Source: Acidobacteriota bacterium (GTDB taxonomy: Bacteria; Acidobacteriota; Terriglobia; Terriglobales; Acidobacteriaceae). Taken from it: a stretch of DNA of 17,863 bases. The translations under genes were made by a program, and so were the position numbers. The notes below the pieces were generated by a model, which made no database searches, was not told the origin of the DNA, and was given only the letters and a program-made list of their open reading frames with translations. The stretch is taken from positions 1 through 17,863 of the forward strand of contig JAJYSL010000080.1 of assembly GCA_021793595.1 (NCBI GenBank). Reading direction: 5' to 3'. This document shows positions 1 through 5,791 of the stretch, in pieces (the first letter of the stretch is position 1; every line of letters begins with the position of its first letter).

Positions 1-55
1 GAACCCGCGACTTCGACCTTGGCAAGGTCGCGCTCTACCACTGAGCTACTCCCGC
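1..55 (-). tRNA. tRNA-Gly (anticodon GCC), cut by the window edge
   Basis: The minus strand reads as the first 55 nt of a tRNA. It has a 5' acceptor strand GCGGGAG, a D-arm with the usual AGCTCAG...GGTAGAGC pattern, and an anticodon arm ACCTTGCCAAGGT. The anticodon GCC corresponds to plus positions 21-23. The T-arm begins with GCGGGTTC and then leaves the window at position 1, so the 3' acceptor strand and any CCA are not visible. The body closely matches the bacterial tRNA-Gly(GCC) pattern, which decodes GGC/GGU. A strong promoter-like sequence lies 15-44 nt upstream. Confidence 0.95.
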
Positions 56-69
56 CCTTACTGGATTGA

Positions 70-99
70 AGTATATCGGGATGCTGCGCATTGGGTCAA
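70..99 (-). promoter_or_regulatory. sigma70-type promoter of the tRNA-Gly gene
   Basis: On the minus strand, TTGACC (positions 99-94) and TATACT (75-70) are separated by 18 nt. Each element matches the housekeeping -35/-10 consensus at five of six bases. Transcription would start near position 63, a few bases before the tRNA 5' end at 55, as expected for a stable-RNA promoter with a short leader. Confidence 0.7.
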
Positions 100-248
100 C
101 GCAACATCGATCTCAACCCGGCTTCGAGAAATTGGCGATACCGGTTGCAAAGGCATACGATGCAAAATTTGAGGCCATTCGGGTCAGCGTGACGTTTCGC
201 TGTCTGCGGCGGGTATTCTCAAAAATGCGCTGAGAAACGGAGAAATCG

Positions 249-2003
249 ATGCATCGCGGATCTCGCTGCCATGGAATCGCTACAGGCAGGATCGTGTTGG
301 GGACGATTCTTGGATTATTTTCGATGGCCACCTGTGCCGGACTGGCCGCCAGCGGAGCGAAGCCGAATTTTGGGCCGAATGTTCTAGTCTTTGCTCCATC
401 CATGCCCGCGGCGGCGATGCAACAGCAGATTGACAAGGTGTATGCCATCCAGCGCAGAAACGAATTTGGTCCGCAGCGCAATGCTCTGCTGTTCCTTCCT
501 GGCAAGTACCATGTGGATGTCCCGATTGGCTTCTACACGGAGGTGATGGGGCTTGGCGCCTCCCCGGATGACGTCGAGATCAACGGCAATCTGCACTCCG
601 ACGCCAGCGAAGATAACAACAACGCCACGACAACATTCTGGCGCGCCGCCGAAGGTATCGCTGTGACACCGCCAAACGGATCGATGCGATGGGCGGTCTC
701 GCAGGCCGCACCCTTTCGACGCATGCATGTGCGCGGCAATATCGTGTTGCACCAGTTCAACGGGTGGGCAAGCGGTGGATGGATGTCCGATGACTTGATT
801 GACGGTACCGTCGACGCAGGGCCGCAGCAGCAATGGATTTCACGCAACACCGAGTGGGGTAAATGGACTGGCTCCAACTGGAACATGGTCTTTGTCGGCG
901 TGCCCGATCCTCCGGCAGGCGAGTGGCCTGCCCCGCCCTTCACCAAAATTGCCCTCACTCCCATCGTTTGCGAGAAACCTTTTCTGCAAATCGACGCGGC
1001 GGGAAACTATAGTGTCCGGGTTCCATCGGTACGCAAAAATAGTTCCGGCGTTACCTGGCATGGCGGAAACACGCCGGGAAGATCGATTCCGCTCGACCAT
1101 TTCTATATCGCGCGACCCGGCATCGACACGGCAACCTCCATTAATGTGCAACTGGGAAAAGGGAAAGACCTGTTGCTGACGCCGGGCATCTACGATCTGG
1201 TGGATGCGATCCACGTGGCGAGGCACAACACCGTCGTACTCGGAATGGGCTTTGCAACGCTGCGACCGATCAATGGCACGCCAGCTATGACCACTGCGGA
1301 TGCGGACGGAATTGTTCTTGCCGGCCTGCTGTTCGACGCTGGCCCCATGCAATCGCCGGTGCTGCTGGAAATTGGTCCGGATGGAAGCAACGCTCATCAC
1401 TCTAAGGATCCCATTTCACTCCACGATGTTTTCTTTCGCGTCGGTGGAGCTGGAGTGGGCCGTGCATCGATCAATTTGAAAATCAACAGTAATGACACCA
1501 TCCTCGATCACACCTGGATCTGGCGCGCCGATCACGGCTCCGGCGTAGGCTGGGATTTGAATACCAGTGACAATGGGCTGGTTGTGAACGGCAACAATGT
1601 CACGGTCTATGGGCTGTTCGTCGAACATCATCAGCAGTACCAAGTGTTGTGGAATGGCGATGGCGGACGAACGTACTTTTATCAATCTGAAATTCCATAC
1701 GATCCGCCAAATCAGGCGAACTACAGGAGTGCGCCGGCTACGAAGGGGTGGGCTTCCTACAAGGTGGCCGACAGCGTTATGCACCACGAAGCTTGGGGCA
1801 TGGGAATTTACAGCGTCTTTCAGCAGCCGGGTGTGGAGTTAACGCGCACCATCGAAGTTCCCAAGCGGGCGGATGTGAAGTTTCACCACATGATCACAGT
1901 GGCGCTTGGCAATCACGGCGCGATTCTGAACGTGATCAACGATACGGGCGGATCCACGTCGATGCATCCGCGTGTGACGCCAAAGGTCACGACATACCCA
2001 TGA
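249..2003 (+). CDS. Secreted right-handed beta-helix protein, family often mislabelled 'adenylyl cyclase'
   Basis: This 584-residue exported protein has a basic N-terminus followed by a hydrophobic stretch at about residues 15-35 (IVLGTILGLFSMATCAGLAA), a Sec-type signal peptide. The ATG follows a GGAG with a 6-nt spacer, which fixes the start. The mature part is rich in Gly, Asn and Val strands such as NGLVVNGNNVTVYGLFVEHH (from about residue 443), typical of pectate-lyase-like parallel beta-helices. From memory it resembles conserved actinobacterial and acidobacterial proteins often annotated 'adenylyl cyclase' or 'coagulation factor 5/8 type'. I see no cyclase catalytic domain. The homologues I recall sometimes carry an extra C-terminal binding domain; this one stops right after the conserved VINDTGG stretch. 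A carbohydrate-binding or cleaving role outside the cytoplasm is inference; no catalytic residues could be assigned. It is monocistronic and ends 22 nt before the convergent ABC gene. Confidence 0.85.
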   Translation: MHRGSRCHGIATGRIVLGTILGLFSMATCAGLAASGAKPNFGPNVLVFAPSMPAAAMQQQIDKVYAIQRRNEFGPQRNALLFLPGKYHVDVPIGFYTEVMGLGASPDDVEINGNLHSDASEDNNNATTTFWRAAEGIAVTPPNGSMRWAVSQAAPFRRMHVRGNIVLHQFNGWASGGWMSDDLIDGTVDAGPQQQWISRNTEWGKWTGSNWNMVFVGVPDPPAGEWPAPPFTKIALTPIVCEKPFLQIDAAGNYSVRVPSVRKNSSGVTWHGGNTPGRSIPLDHFYIARPGIDTATSINVQLGKGKDLLLTPGIYDLVDAIHVARHNTVVLGMGFATLRPINGTPAMTTADADGIVLAGLLFDAGPMQSPVLLEIGPDGSNAHHSKDPISLHDVFFRVGGAGVGRASINLKINSNDTILDHTWIWRADHGSGVGWDLNTSDNGLVVNGNNVTVYGLFVEHHQQYQVLWNGDGGRTYFYQSEIPYDPPNQANYRSAPATKGWASYKVADSVMHHEAWGMGIYSVFQQPGVELTRTIEVPKRADVKFHHMITVALGNHGAILNVINDTGGSTSMHPRVTPKVTTYP

Positions 2004-2025
2004 TCGATGGTCTTTTGAGCGGAGT

Positions 2026-2745
2026 TCAGACAGAGTTCGCAGAGCTCGCTTCGAAAGCTGCGTGTGCATCTGCGTCGAGAAGCTCTCCGTCGCGCATGTG
2101 CAGAATGCGGTCGCCAATCGCGGCCGCTTCCGGATTATGCGTAATCATCATGACCGTCTGCTTCAACTCCTGATTCGATCGGCGCAGGACCGCCAGCACC
2201 GCGTCGGAATTTTTGGAATCCAGATTGCCGGTCGGTTCATCCGCCAGCACAATCGCAGGGCGTGCGATCAGCGCTCGCGCGATGGCGACGCGTTGCTGCT
2301 CACCGCCAGACAACTCTGAAGGTCGATGTTGCAAACGATCGCGAATGCCGAGGATCCACGTGAGGTGGTCGAAATATGGCTTGTCCATCTTCTGGGTGCC
2401 TGAAGCAATTTCGTGCGCCAGCAGGATATTGTCCATGGCGCTCAAAGTTGGTAGCAGGTTGAATTTCTGGAAAACGAATCCTATTTTGTTTTTGCGCAGG
2501 CGAGTGCGTTCCGCATCGCTCAAGGAAGCGAAATCGACACCATCGATCAACAATCGGCCGGTCGTGGGACGAGTGAGCCCGCCAAGCGTGTAGAACAGGG
2601 TGGATTTTCCACTTCCTGAAGGGCCGACAATGCTCACAAACTCTCCCGCCGCCACGGAAAATGAAACCGACCGCAGTGCGTGAACTTCTACTTTTCCTGT
2701 GCGATAAACTTTTCCGAGATTCTCGGCGACAATAACGGGCTGCAT
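2026..2745 (-). CDS. ABC transporter ATP-binding protein, LolD/MacB/FtsE type
   Basis: This 239-residue nucleotide-binding subunit carries Walker A GPSGSGKS (41-48), a Q-loop at Q93 in FVFQKFNLLPT, signature LSGGEQQ (145-151), Walker B VLADEPTGNLDS (from 166) and the H-loop His203 in MMITHNPEAA. The VFQxFNLLP and ADEPTGNLDS strings are typical of the lipoprotein-export/MacB/FtsE ATPase subfamily, which pairs with FtsX/MacB-fold permeases in the inner membrane. No permease is visible on either side, so its partner must be encoded elsewhere. I chose the ATG at 2745 because homology begins there (MQPVIVAENL). An in-frame ATG at 2805, 3 nt after the upstream stop, would add 20 Pro/Gly-rich residues without family character. 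It lies directly downstream of the response regulator on the same strand, so co-transcription is likely. Confidence 0.9.
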   Translation of the reverse strand: MQPVIVAENLGKVYRTGKVEVHALRSVSFSVAAGEFVSIVGPSGSGKSTLFYTLGGLTRPTTGRLLIDGVDFASLSDAERTRLRKNKIGFVFQKFNLLPTLSAMDNILLAHEIASGTQKMDKPYFDHLTWILGIRDRLQHRPSELSGGEQQRVAIARALIARPAIVLADEPTGNLDSKNSDAVLAVLRRSNQELKQTVMMITHNPEAAAIGDRILHMRDGELLDADAHAAFEASSANSV

Positions 2746-2766
2746 TCTTCCCCATTGTACCGGCTT

Positions 2767-2782
2767 GGGGGGGGAGGGAGGG
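2767..2782 (+). repeat. G-rich tract (G8-A-G3-A-G3), quadruplex-capable
   Basis: Eight consecutive G are followed by AGGGAGGG in the gap between the response regulator stop (2809) and the chosen ABC ATPase start (2745). Four runs of at least three G can be drawn with loops of 2, 1 and 1 nt, so the plus strand (template strand for the flanking minus-strand genes) could form a G-quadruplex. The mRNA carries the complementary C-rich tract 22-37 nt before the ATG. Confidence 0.6.
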
Positions 2783-2808
2783 CCAGTTGTGAGCATACCT
2801 GGCATCCG

Positions 2809-3243
2809 CTATGCGACAACCTGCTCTCGAATGACCTGCCGTTCTTGCGCAGGCTGCGGAGCGGTCATCTTTTTGGGGCCGCGTTTCCGCACCAGCAGCA
2901 CTCGAACTCGCTCTAGCAATTCCTGCGGGGAGCACGCGCCTTTGGGCAGGAACGCATCCGCGCGGCTGGTAGGATCAAATTGCTTGATGCTGCCGCTGAC
3001 CAGCACCGCGGGAACCCAGGGTGCAATTTCCTTCAATTGCATAATCAGATCGTTTCCGTTGCAGTGCGGCATCACCAGGTCAGTGATAACCAGGTCGACC
3101 CGGCCCCGATCGTATAATTCAATCGCTTCCTCGGCGCTTTTCGCCGTCAACACGCGATACCCACGGGTCTCCAGCACAAACTTGCGGACAGACAAAGCCT
3201 GATCATTGTCATCGACACACAAAATCACTTTTTTTGGACGCAT
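2809..3243 (-). CDS. Single-domain response regulator (CheY-like receiver)
   Basis: This 144-residue stand-alone receiver domain has an acidic pair at D11-D12 (LCVDDNDQA), the phospho-acceptor at D55 (LVITDLVMP), the switch Ser/Thr at S83 (VLVSGS) and the conserved Lys at K101 (LPKG). All the receiver catalytic residues are therefore present. After about residue 118 there is only a short charged tail (KKMTAPQPAQERQ...) and no DNA-binding or enzymatic output domain. The start is supported by GGGAG with a 6-nt spacer before the ATG. No histidine kinase is nearby, so the sensor is unknown. It precedes the ABC ATPase on the same strand. Confidence 0.92.
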   Translation of the reverse strand: MRPKKVILCVDDNDQALSVRKFVLETRGYRVLTAKSAEEAIELYDRGRVDLVITDLVMPHCNGNDLIMQLKEIAPWVPAVLVSGSIKQFDPTSRADAFLPKGACSPQELLERVRVLLVRKRGPKKMTAPQPAQERQVIREQVVA

Positions 3244-3329
3244 TCATTACTCCCTGCAAACACGACACCGCGCGTTCCCTGACATGGGGAACAAGGTGGT
3301 TCAGCCGTAGTCCGCGGCAAAAAGACACA

Positions 3330-3377
3330 GCACTCCCCGCGAGTGCCAGCAGCACGTCTCGCGTAACATGCGAGACG
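3330..3377. repeat. Two adjacent hairpins upstream of the response regulator
   Basis: GCACTC (3330-3335) pairs with GAGTGC (3341-3346) around a 5-nt loop. Eight nucleotides later CGTCTCGC (3355-3362) pairs perfectly with GCGAGACG (3370-3377) around a 7-nt loop. They lie 87-134 nt upstream of the response regulator start. No U-tract follows on either strand, so neither is a standard intrinsic terminator. They may be leader or regulatory structures, or part of an unrecognised small RNA. Confidence 0.4.
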
Positions 3378-3666
3378 CGGGACTGCAATACACCCTATGC
3401 GGTTCGGATCGCCTTGGGCGACGCGGACTGCGGGGAACGGAAAATGAGGCACACTTTTGCCTGCCGCGCCATCCTCCAAACCGATGCCATCCACTCGATA
3501 AAAACTGTGCGAGCCAATGGCTGGTTCTCAGCGGAATCTGTCGCGAATGCGCTGCGTCTTCCGTTCCAAGTTCAAGTTGTGTGAATCAAAATAGGCGAAA
3601 GAGGTGCGTTTCTGTTTCCAGCAACGCTCGCCTAGAGTACGAACCGAACAGCCGTGTGTAAATGGC

Positions 3667-3687
3667 GAATATTCGGTGAAATTCACC
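3667..3687. promoter_or_regulatory. Tandem palindromes, possible operator
   Basis: GAATATTC (3667-3674) abuts GGTGAA-A-TTCACC (3675-3687), two perfect dyads back to back in otherwise non-coding DNA about 225 nt before the TM2-like gene. Dyads of this size are typical of dimeric repressor sites, but the binding protein is unknown and the start of the regulated transcript is not evident. Confidence 0.25.
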
Positions 3688-3767
3688 TGATTTCAATCTA
3701 GACTTGCACCGGTTGCGCCGACACGCTGAAATGACAAGGCGAGCGGGCCTCACGGCCTGTTGAAAGC

Positions 3768-3848
3768 ATGTGCATCGCTCTCGGAAAAGCCGCCTGGATG
3801 CACTACAAACTGGGCTACCATCCGAGCATCGATCCGGCGAAAAACTAG
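3768..3848 (+). CDS. Doubtful 26-codon ORF
   Basis: The ATG at 3768 opens a 26-codon frame ending at TAG 3846-3848. Its product (MCIALGKAAWMHYK, then LGYHPSIDPAKN) has a protein-like composition, unlike the chance frames around it. There is no good ribosome binding site: the ATG is preceded by GTTGAAAGC. I recognise no family. It could be a real microprotein upstream of the TM2-like gene, the tail of a decayed gene, or chance. Confidence 0.2.
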   Translation: MCIALGKAAWMHYKLGYHPSIDPAKN

Positions 3849-3910
3849 ACGCGAATTTCCCCGCCGCGCGACCGGCGAGAACTGCATCTTAAATTGCACG
3901 GGTTTTAGTC

Positions 3911-4207
3911 ATGACATCATCACCGATTCAGCTTTCGACAGCCCGATCGAAGAGTCCGCTGCTGGCTGCGCTGCTTTCCGCCATTCTGTGCGGACTGGGT
4001 CAAATCTACGACGGACGAATTCTGCGCGGCATTGTCCTTATGGCTCTTATGTTGATTTTGTGGGCCATCGGCGGCTTGCTTGGCGCACTCACCTTTGGCC
4101 TGGGTATGCTTCCATTTGCCATTGTGGCGGGGGCGCTATGGATCTTTGGCGTAGTTGACGCGTATGCCGGCAGCCGCAGAATCCATCGAGTGGGCTTCCG
4201 GGCTTAG
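3911..4207 (+). CDS. Small TM2-like integral membrane protein
   Basis: This 98-residue protein has a short polar N-terminus and then a pattern typical of bacterial TM2-like proteins. The first hydrophobic hairpin contains LLAALLSAILCGLGQIYDG (from residue 17), where the GLGQIYxG turn is the family hallmark. A further hydrophobic stretch follows (about 39-60). The last segment ends in the conserved WIFGVVDAYAGSRR (77-90). Two to three membrane passes in the inner membrane are expected; the molecular role of such proteins is not established. The Shine-Dalgarno signal is poor. The stop overlaps by 4 bp the stop of the convergent VOC gene. Confidence 0.8.
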   Translation: MTSSPIQLSTARSKSPLLAALLSAILCGLGQIYDGRILRGIVLMALMLILWAIGGLLGALTFGLGMLPFAIVAGALWIFGVVDAYAGSRRIHRVGFRA

Positions 4208-4434
4208 GTCCTTGCCGACGGCGGTTCCCACAACACCACACGATTGCCCTCGGGATCGACGAGGGCCCATACCGTTTTCCCGATCGTCTCGGGCGAGTCT
4301 TTTTCACGCCATTCGAAATTAACCTCAGAATCGAGGGACGGCGTCACGCCCAGATGTTCCCGATACCACGCAGCCAGCAGATCGGGCCTTTGCGCCTCCA
4401 GAAATATTCCGCCAACCCCGGTGACACGAGCCAT
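4204..4434 (-). CDS. Shortened VOC (glyoxalase/bleomycin-resistance fold) protein
   Basis: This 76-residue protein begins with a VOC-like N-terminus (MARVTGVGGIFLEAQRPD, then LAAWYREHLGV) and ends with a typical VOC C-terminus (ALVDPEGNRVVLWEPP). Complete single-module VOC proteins are about 115-130 residues. Here the segment that normally carries the inter-motif helix and strands (xDDLDAxxxxLxxxG...) is missing between GKTVW and ALVDPEG, in frame. Either the gene is decaying by an internal deletion or it encodes a mini-VOC. The ATG at 4434 overlaps the upstream ybjQ-like stop as TGATG, with AGGA 7 nt before it, so translation is coupled. A GTG at 4437 is an alternative start. Conserved metal ligands cannot be assigned. 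Confidence 0.75.
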   Translation of the reverse strand: MARVTGVGGIFLEAQRPDLLAAWYREHLGVTPSLDSEVNFEWREKDSPETIGKTVWALVDPEGNRVVLWEPPSART

Positions 4435-4784
4435 CACGGAATCCTTTCCACGGTTACAGCGGTGCCGTACGCCAGCACTTCTGTCACTCCCTGCTGAATG
4501 TCGTTGGCGTCATAGCGGGCGCAGATGATGGCATTGGCGCCATGTTGTGCCGCGTGTTGCATCATCAACTCGAACGCGTCCTCGCGGGTTTTCTCGCAGA
4601 GGTCGGAATAGAGCGAAATATTGCCGCCGGCCAGCGTCTGCAAGCCCGCGCCAATGGTTCCGAAAATGGAGCGGGACCGCACCACGATGCCGCGTACGAC
4701 GCCAAAATTGCGAACAATGCGAAAGCCCGGCAGTTCAAGTGCTGTGGTGACCATACTGGGGTCCACCATAGGATTCATGGGCAT
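4434..4784 (-). CDS. YbjQ/UPF0145 family protein
   Basis: This 116-residue protein resembles the YbjQ (DUF74, 'heavy-metal-binding') family. It has an N-terminal LELPGFRIVRNFGVVRGIVV, then a central IFGTIGAGLQTLAGGNISLY and REDAFELMMQHAAQHGANAI, and a C-terminal YGTAVTVE. Members form small oligomers; the function is unproven and the metal-binding label is not demonstrated here. The frame is open far upstream (to 5102), but the start at 4784 is fixed by GGAGG with a 6-nt spacer and by family length (about 105-115 residues). The longer frame overlaps the opposite-strand gene and is not credible. It is first of a two-gene minus-strand operon with the short VOC gene. Confidence 0.88.
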   Translation of the reverse strand: MPMNPMVDPSMVTTALELPGFRIVRNFGVVRGIVVRSRSIFGTIGAGLQTLAGGNISLYSDLCEKTREDAFELMMQHAAQHGANAIICARYDANDIQQGVTEVLAYGTAVTVERIP

Positions 4785-4928
4785 AAAGCTCCTCCAAACA
4801 CCATTTAGGCGCAGTGTACGCCGAATGGAAACTCTCGACTTTACAAAATCTACCGGAAAATTGCGCCGCAGGTTCGCAGTCCCCCGGCGGCGGTGCCATA
4901 CTGGAGGTTGACAACTGGAGGGCTTGCC

Positions 4929-5207
4929 ATGGAAGAACGCGATTTTTACAACGAAAAACCAGAGCAGCGGCCCCATACTCTGACGTGCCCGCATTGCCGC
5001 CAGGCGGCAGAGTATCAGCTGAACTGGCTGGTTCGCCGCAAAAAGAACAGCCTGCCCCCGCGCGCGGACGAGCGTGACCGGGCGCGATTTGCCAAGGCGC
5101 AATCGTACATGGTGCTGAGGGAAGACCAGGTTGCGTGCCAGAACATTCGCTGTCGCAAGCGATTTGAACTGGCGGGCATCAAGTCAGTTGCATTTATCGA
5201 TGCCTAA
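4929..5207 (+). CDS. Small zinc-ribbon-like protein of unknown function
   Basis: This 92-residue soluble protein has paired cysteines: CPHC at 20-23 and C70-x4-C75 (CQNIRC). The arrangement suggests one structural zinc site formed by two knuckles, although the second spacing is not the classical CxxC. Between them is a strongly basic and charged middle (VRRKKNSLPPRADERDRARF). I do not recognise a named family. The start at 4929 has a strong GGAGG 7 nt upstream. The in-frame ATG at 4893 has no such signal. It is followed after 3 nt by the DUF202 gene, so the two are almost certainly one operon. A CATACT box at 4897-4902 with a weak -35 could be the promoter. Confidence 0.75.
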   Translation: MEERDFYNEKPEQRPHTLTCPHCRQAAEYQLNWLVRRKKNSLPPRADERDRARFAKAQSYMVLREDQVACQNIRCRKRFELAGIKSVAFIDA

Positions 5208-5210
5208 TAG

Positions 5211-5627
5211 ATGAGCGCCGAACCGAATCCCAAAAGCGAAGCCGCTCCCGGCCAAAGCGATCCGCGGGTCTATTTCGCTGCGGAGCGAACCTTTCTGGCA
5301 TGGATACGTACGGGCTTGGCCCTTATGGGGTTCGGTTTCGTGGTCGCGCGATTCGGACTGTTCCTGCGCGAGCTTAGCATCAGAAATTCGGGGCCGCCAC
5401 AAGTGTCGACCCAAACGACCGGCCCTTCGCTCTGGCTTGGAACTGCGCTCGTGATTGTGGGCGTGATCGCCAACATCAGCGCCGTCATGACACATATTCG
5501 CCGGGTAAAGCAGTTACGTAGCGGCGAGTGGATTGCCGGACGCATATCGAAGACTGCGGTCACTCTGGCGCTTCTTCTCAGCGCTGCCGGTATCGGCTTG
5601 GCGATTTATTTGATTTGGGTACGCTAA
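5211..5627 (+). CDS. DUF202 family (YidH-like) inner-membrane protein
   Basis: This 138-residue protein opens with a polar tail and then the DUF202 signature DPRVYFAAERTFLAWIRTGL (18-35), in which the Phe/Arg-rich LAWxRT motif is diagnostic. Three hydrophobic segments are visible at about 30-50, 74-94 and 114-135, the last ending in IWVR. The family is a small three-helix inner-membrane protein found in bacteria and in fungal vacuolar proteins. Its biochemical role is not established. The gene starts 3 nt after the stop of the zinc-ribbon-like gene, with no strong ribosome binding site of its own, so translational reinitiation is likely. Confidence 0.85.
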   Translation: MSAEPNPKSEAAPGQSDPRVYFAAERTFLAWIRTGLALMGFGFVVARFGLFLRELSIRNSGPPQVSTQTTGPSLWLGTALVIVGVIANISAVMTHIRRVKQLRSGEWIAGRISKTAVTLALLLSAAGIGLAIYLIWVR

Positions 5628-5791
5628 AACTTGCCAGAGTCATGGGATGAAATCGCTGCAGCATGCGATTGAACGCTCTCCGCAACTACGGGGCAAACGA
5701 ATGCTCGCCGAAAAGCTCTGACGCCAACGGCTGCTATCCTTAAGGCAGGCGGCCGGTCCGCACTCCGCAGATCAAAGGATGTACCCCACGC

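Larger units (their letters stand above)
3244..3910. other. Gene-poor interval with inverted repeats
   Basis: About 670 nt lie between the response regulator and the TM2-like gene, with no convincing gene. Visible structure: a 6-bp stem GCACTC/GAGTGC at 3330-3346; an 8-bp perfect stem CGTCTCGC/GCGAGACG at 3355-3377; a distant inverted repeat TAGGCGA/TCGCCTA at 3592-3598 and 3628-3634; and neighbouring palindromes GAATATTC and GGTGAA-A-TTCACC at 3667-3687. A 26-codon reading frame at 3768-3848 is possible but weak. The promoters of both flanking genes should lie here. Open frames in this stretch have compositions typical of chance frames. Confidence 0.5.

Noticed and set aside
1..248. tRNA-Gly as an integration site for a genomic island
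   Set aside because: No integrase, no repeated tRNA 3' end and no mobile gene is visible; the 3' end of the tRNA is outside the window.
840..1400. Long minus-strand frame inside the beta-helix gene
   Set aside because: It lies entirely antisense to a clear secreted protein, has no ribosome binding site and shows no family motif; a codon-bias shadow.
2026..2805. Longer ABC ATPase starting 3 nt after the response regulator stop
   Set aside because: Homology begins at MQPVIV; the added residues are encoded by the C-rich tract. It is kept only as an alternative start.
3225..3494. 89-codon minus-strand frame upstream of the response regulator
   Set aside because: Composition is random-looking (rich in Cys, Arg, Pro), it overlaps the regulator start and its Shine-Dalgarno, and no motif is visible.
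4434..5102. 222-residue version of the YbjQ protein
   Set aside because: The extra 106 N-terminal residues have no family character, overlap the divergent zinc-ribbon-like gene and precede a strong GGAGG-ATG start at 4784.
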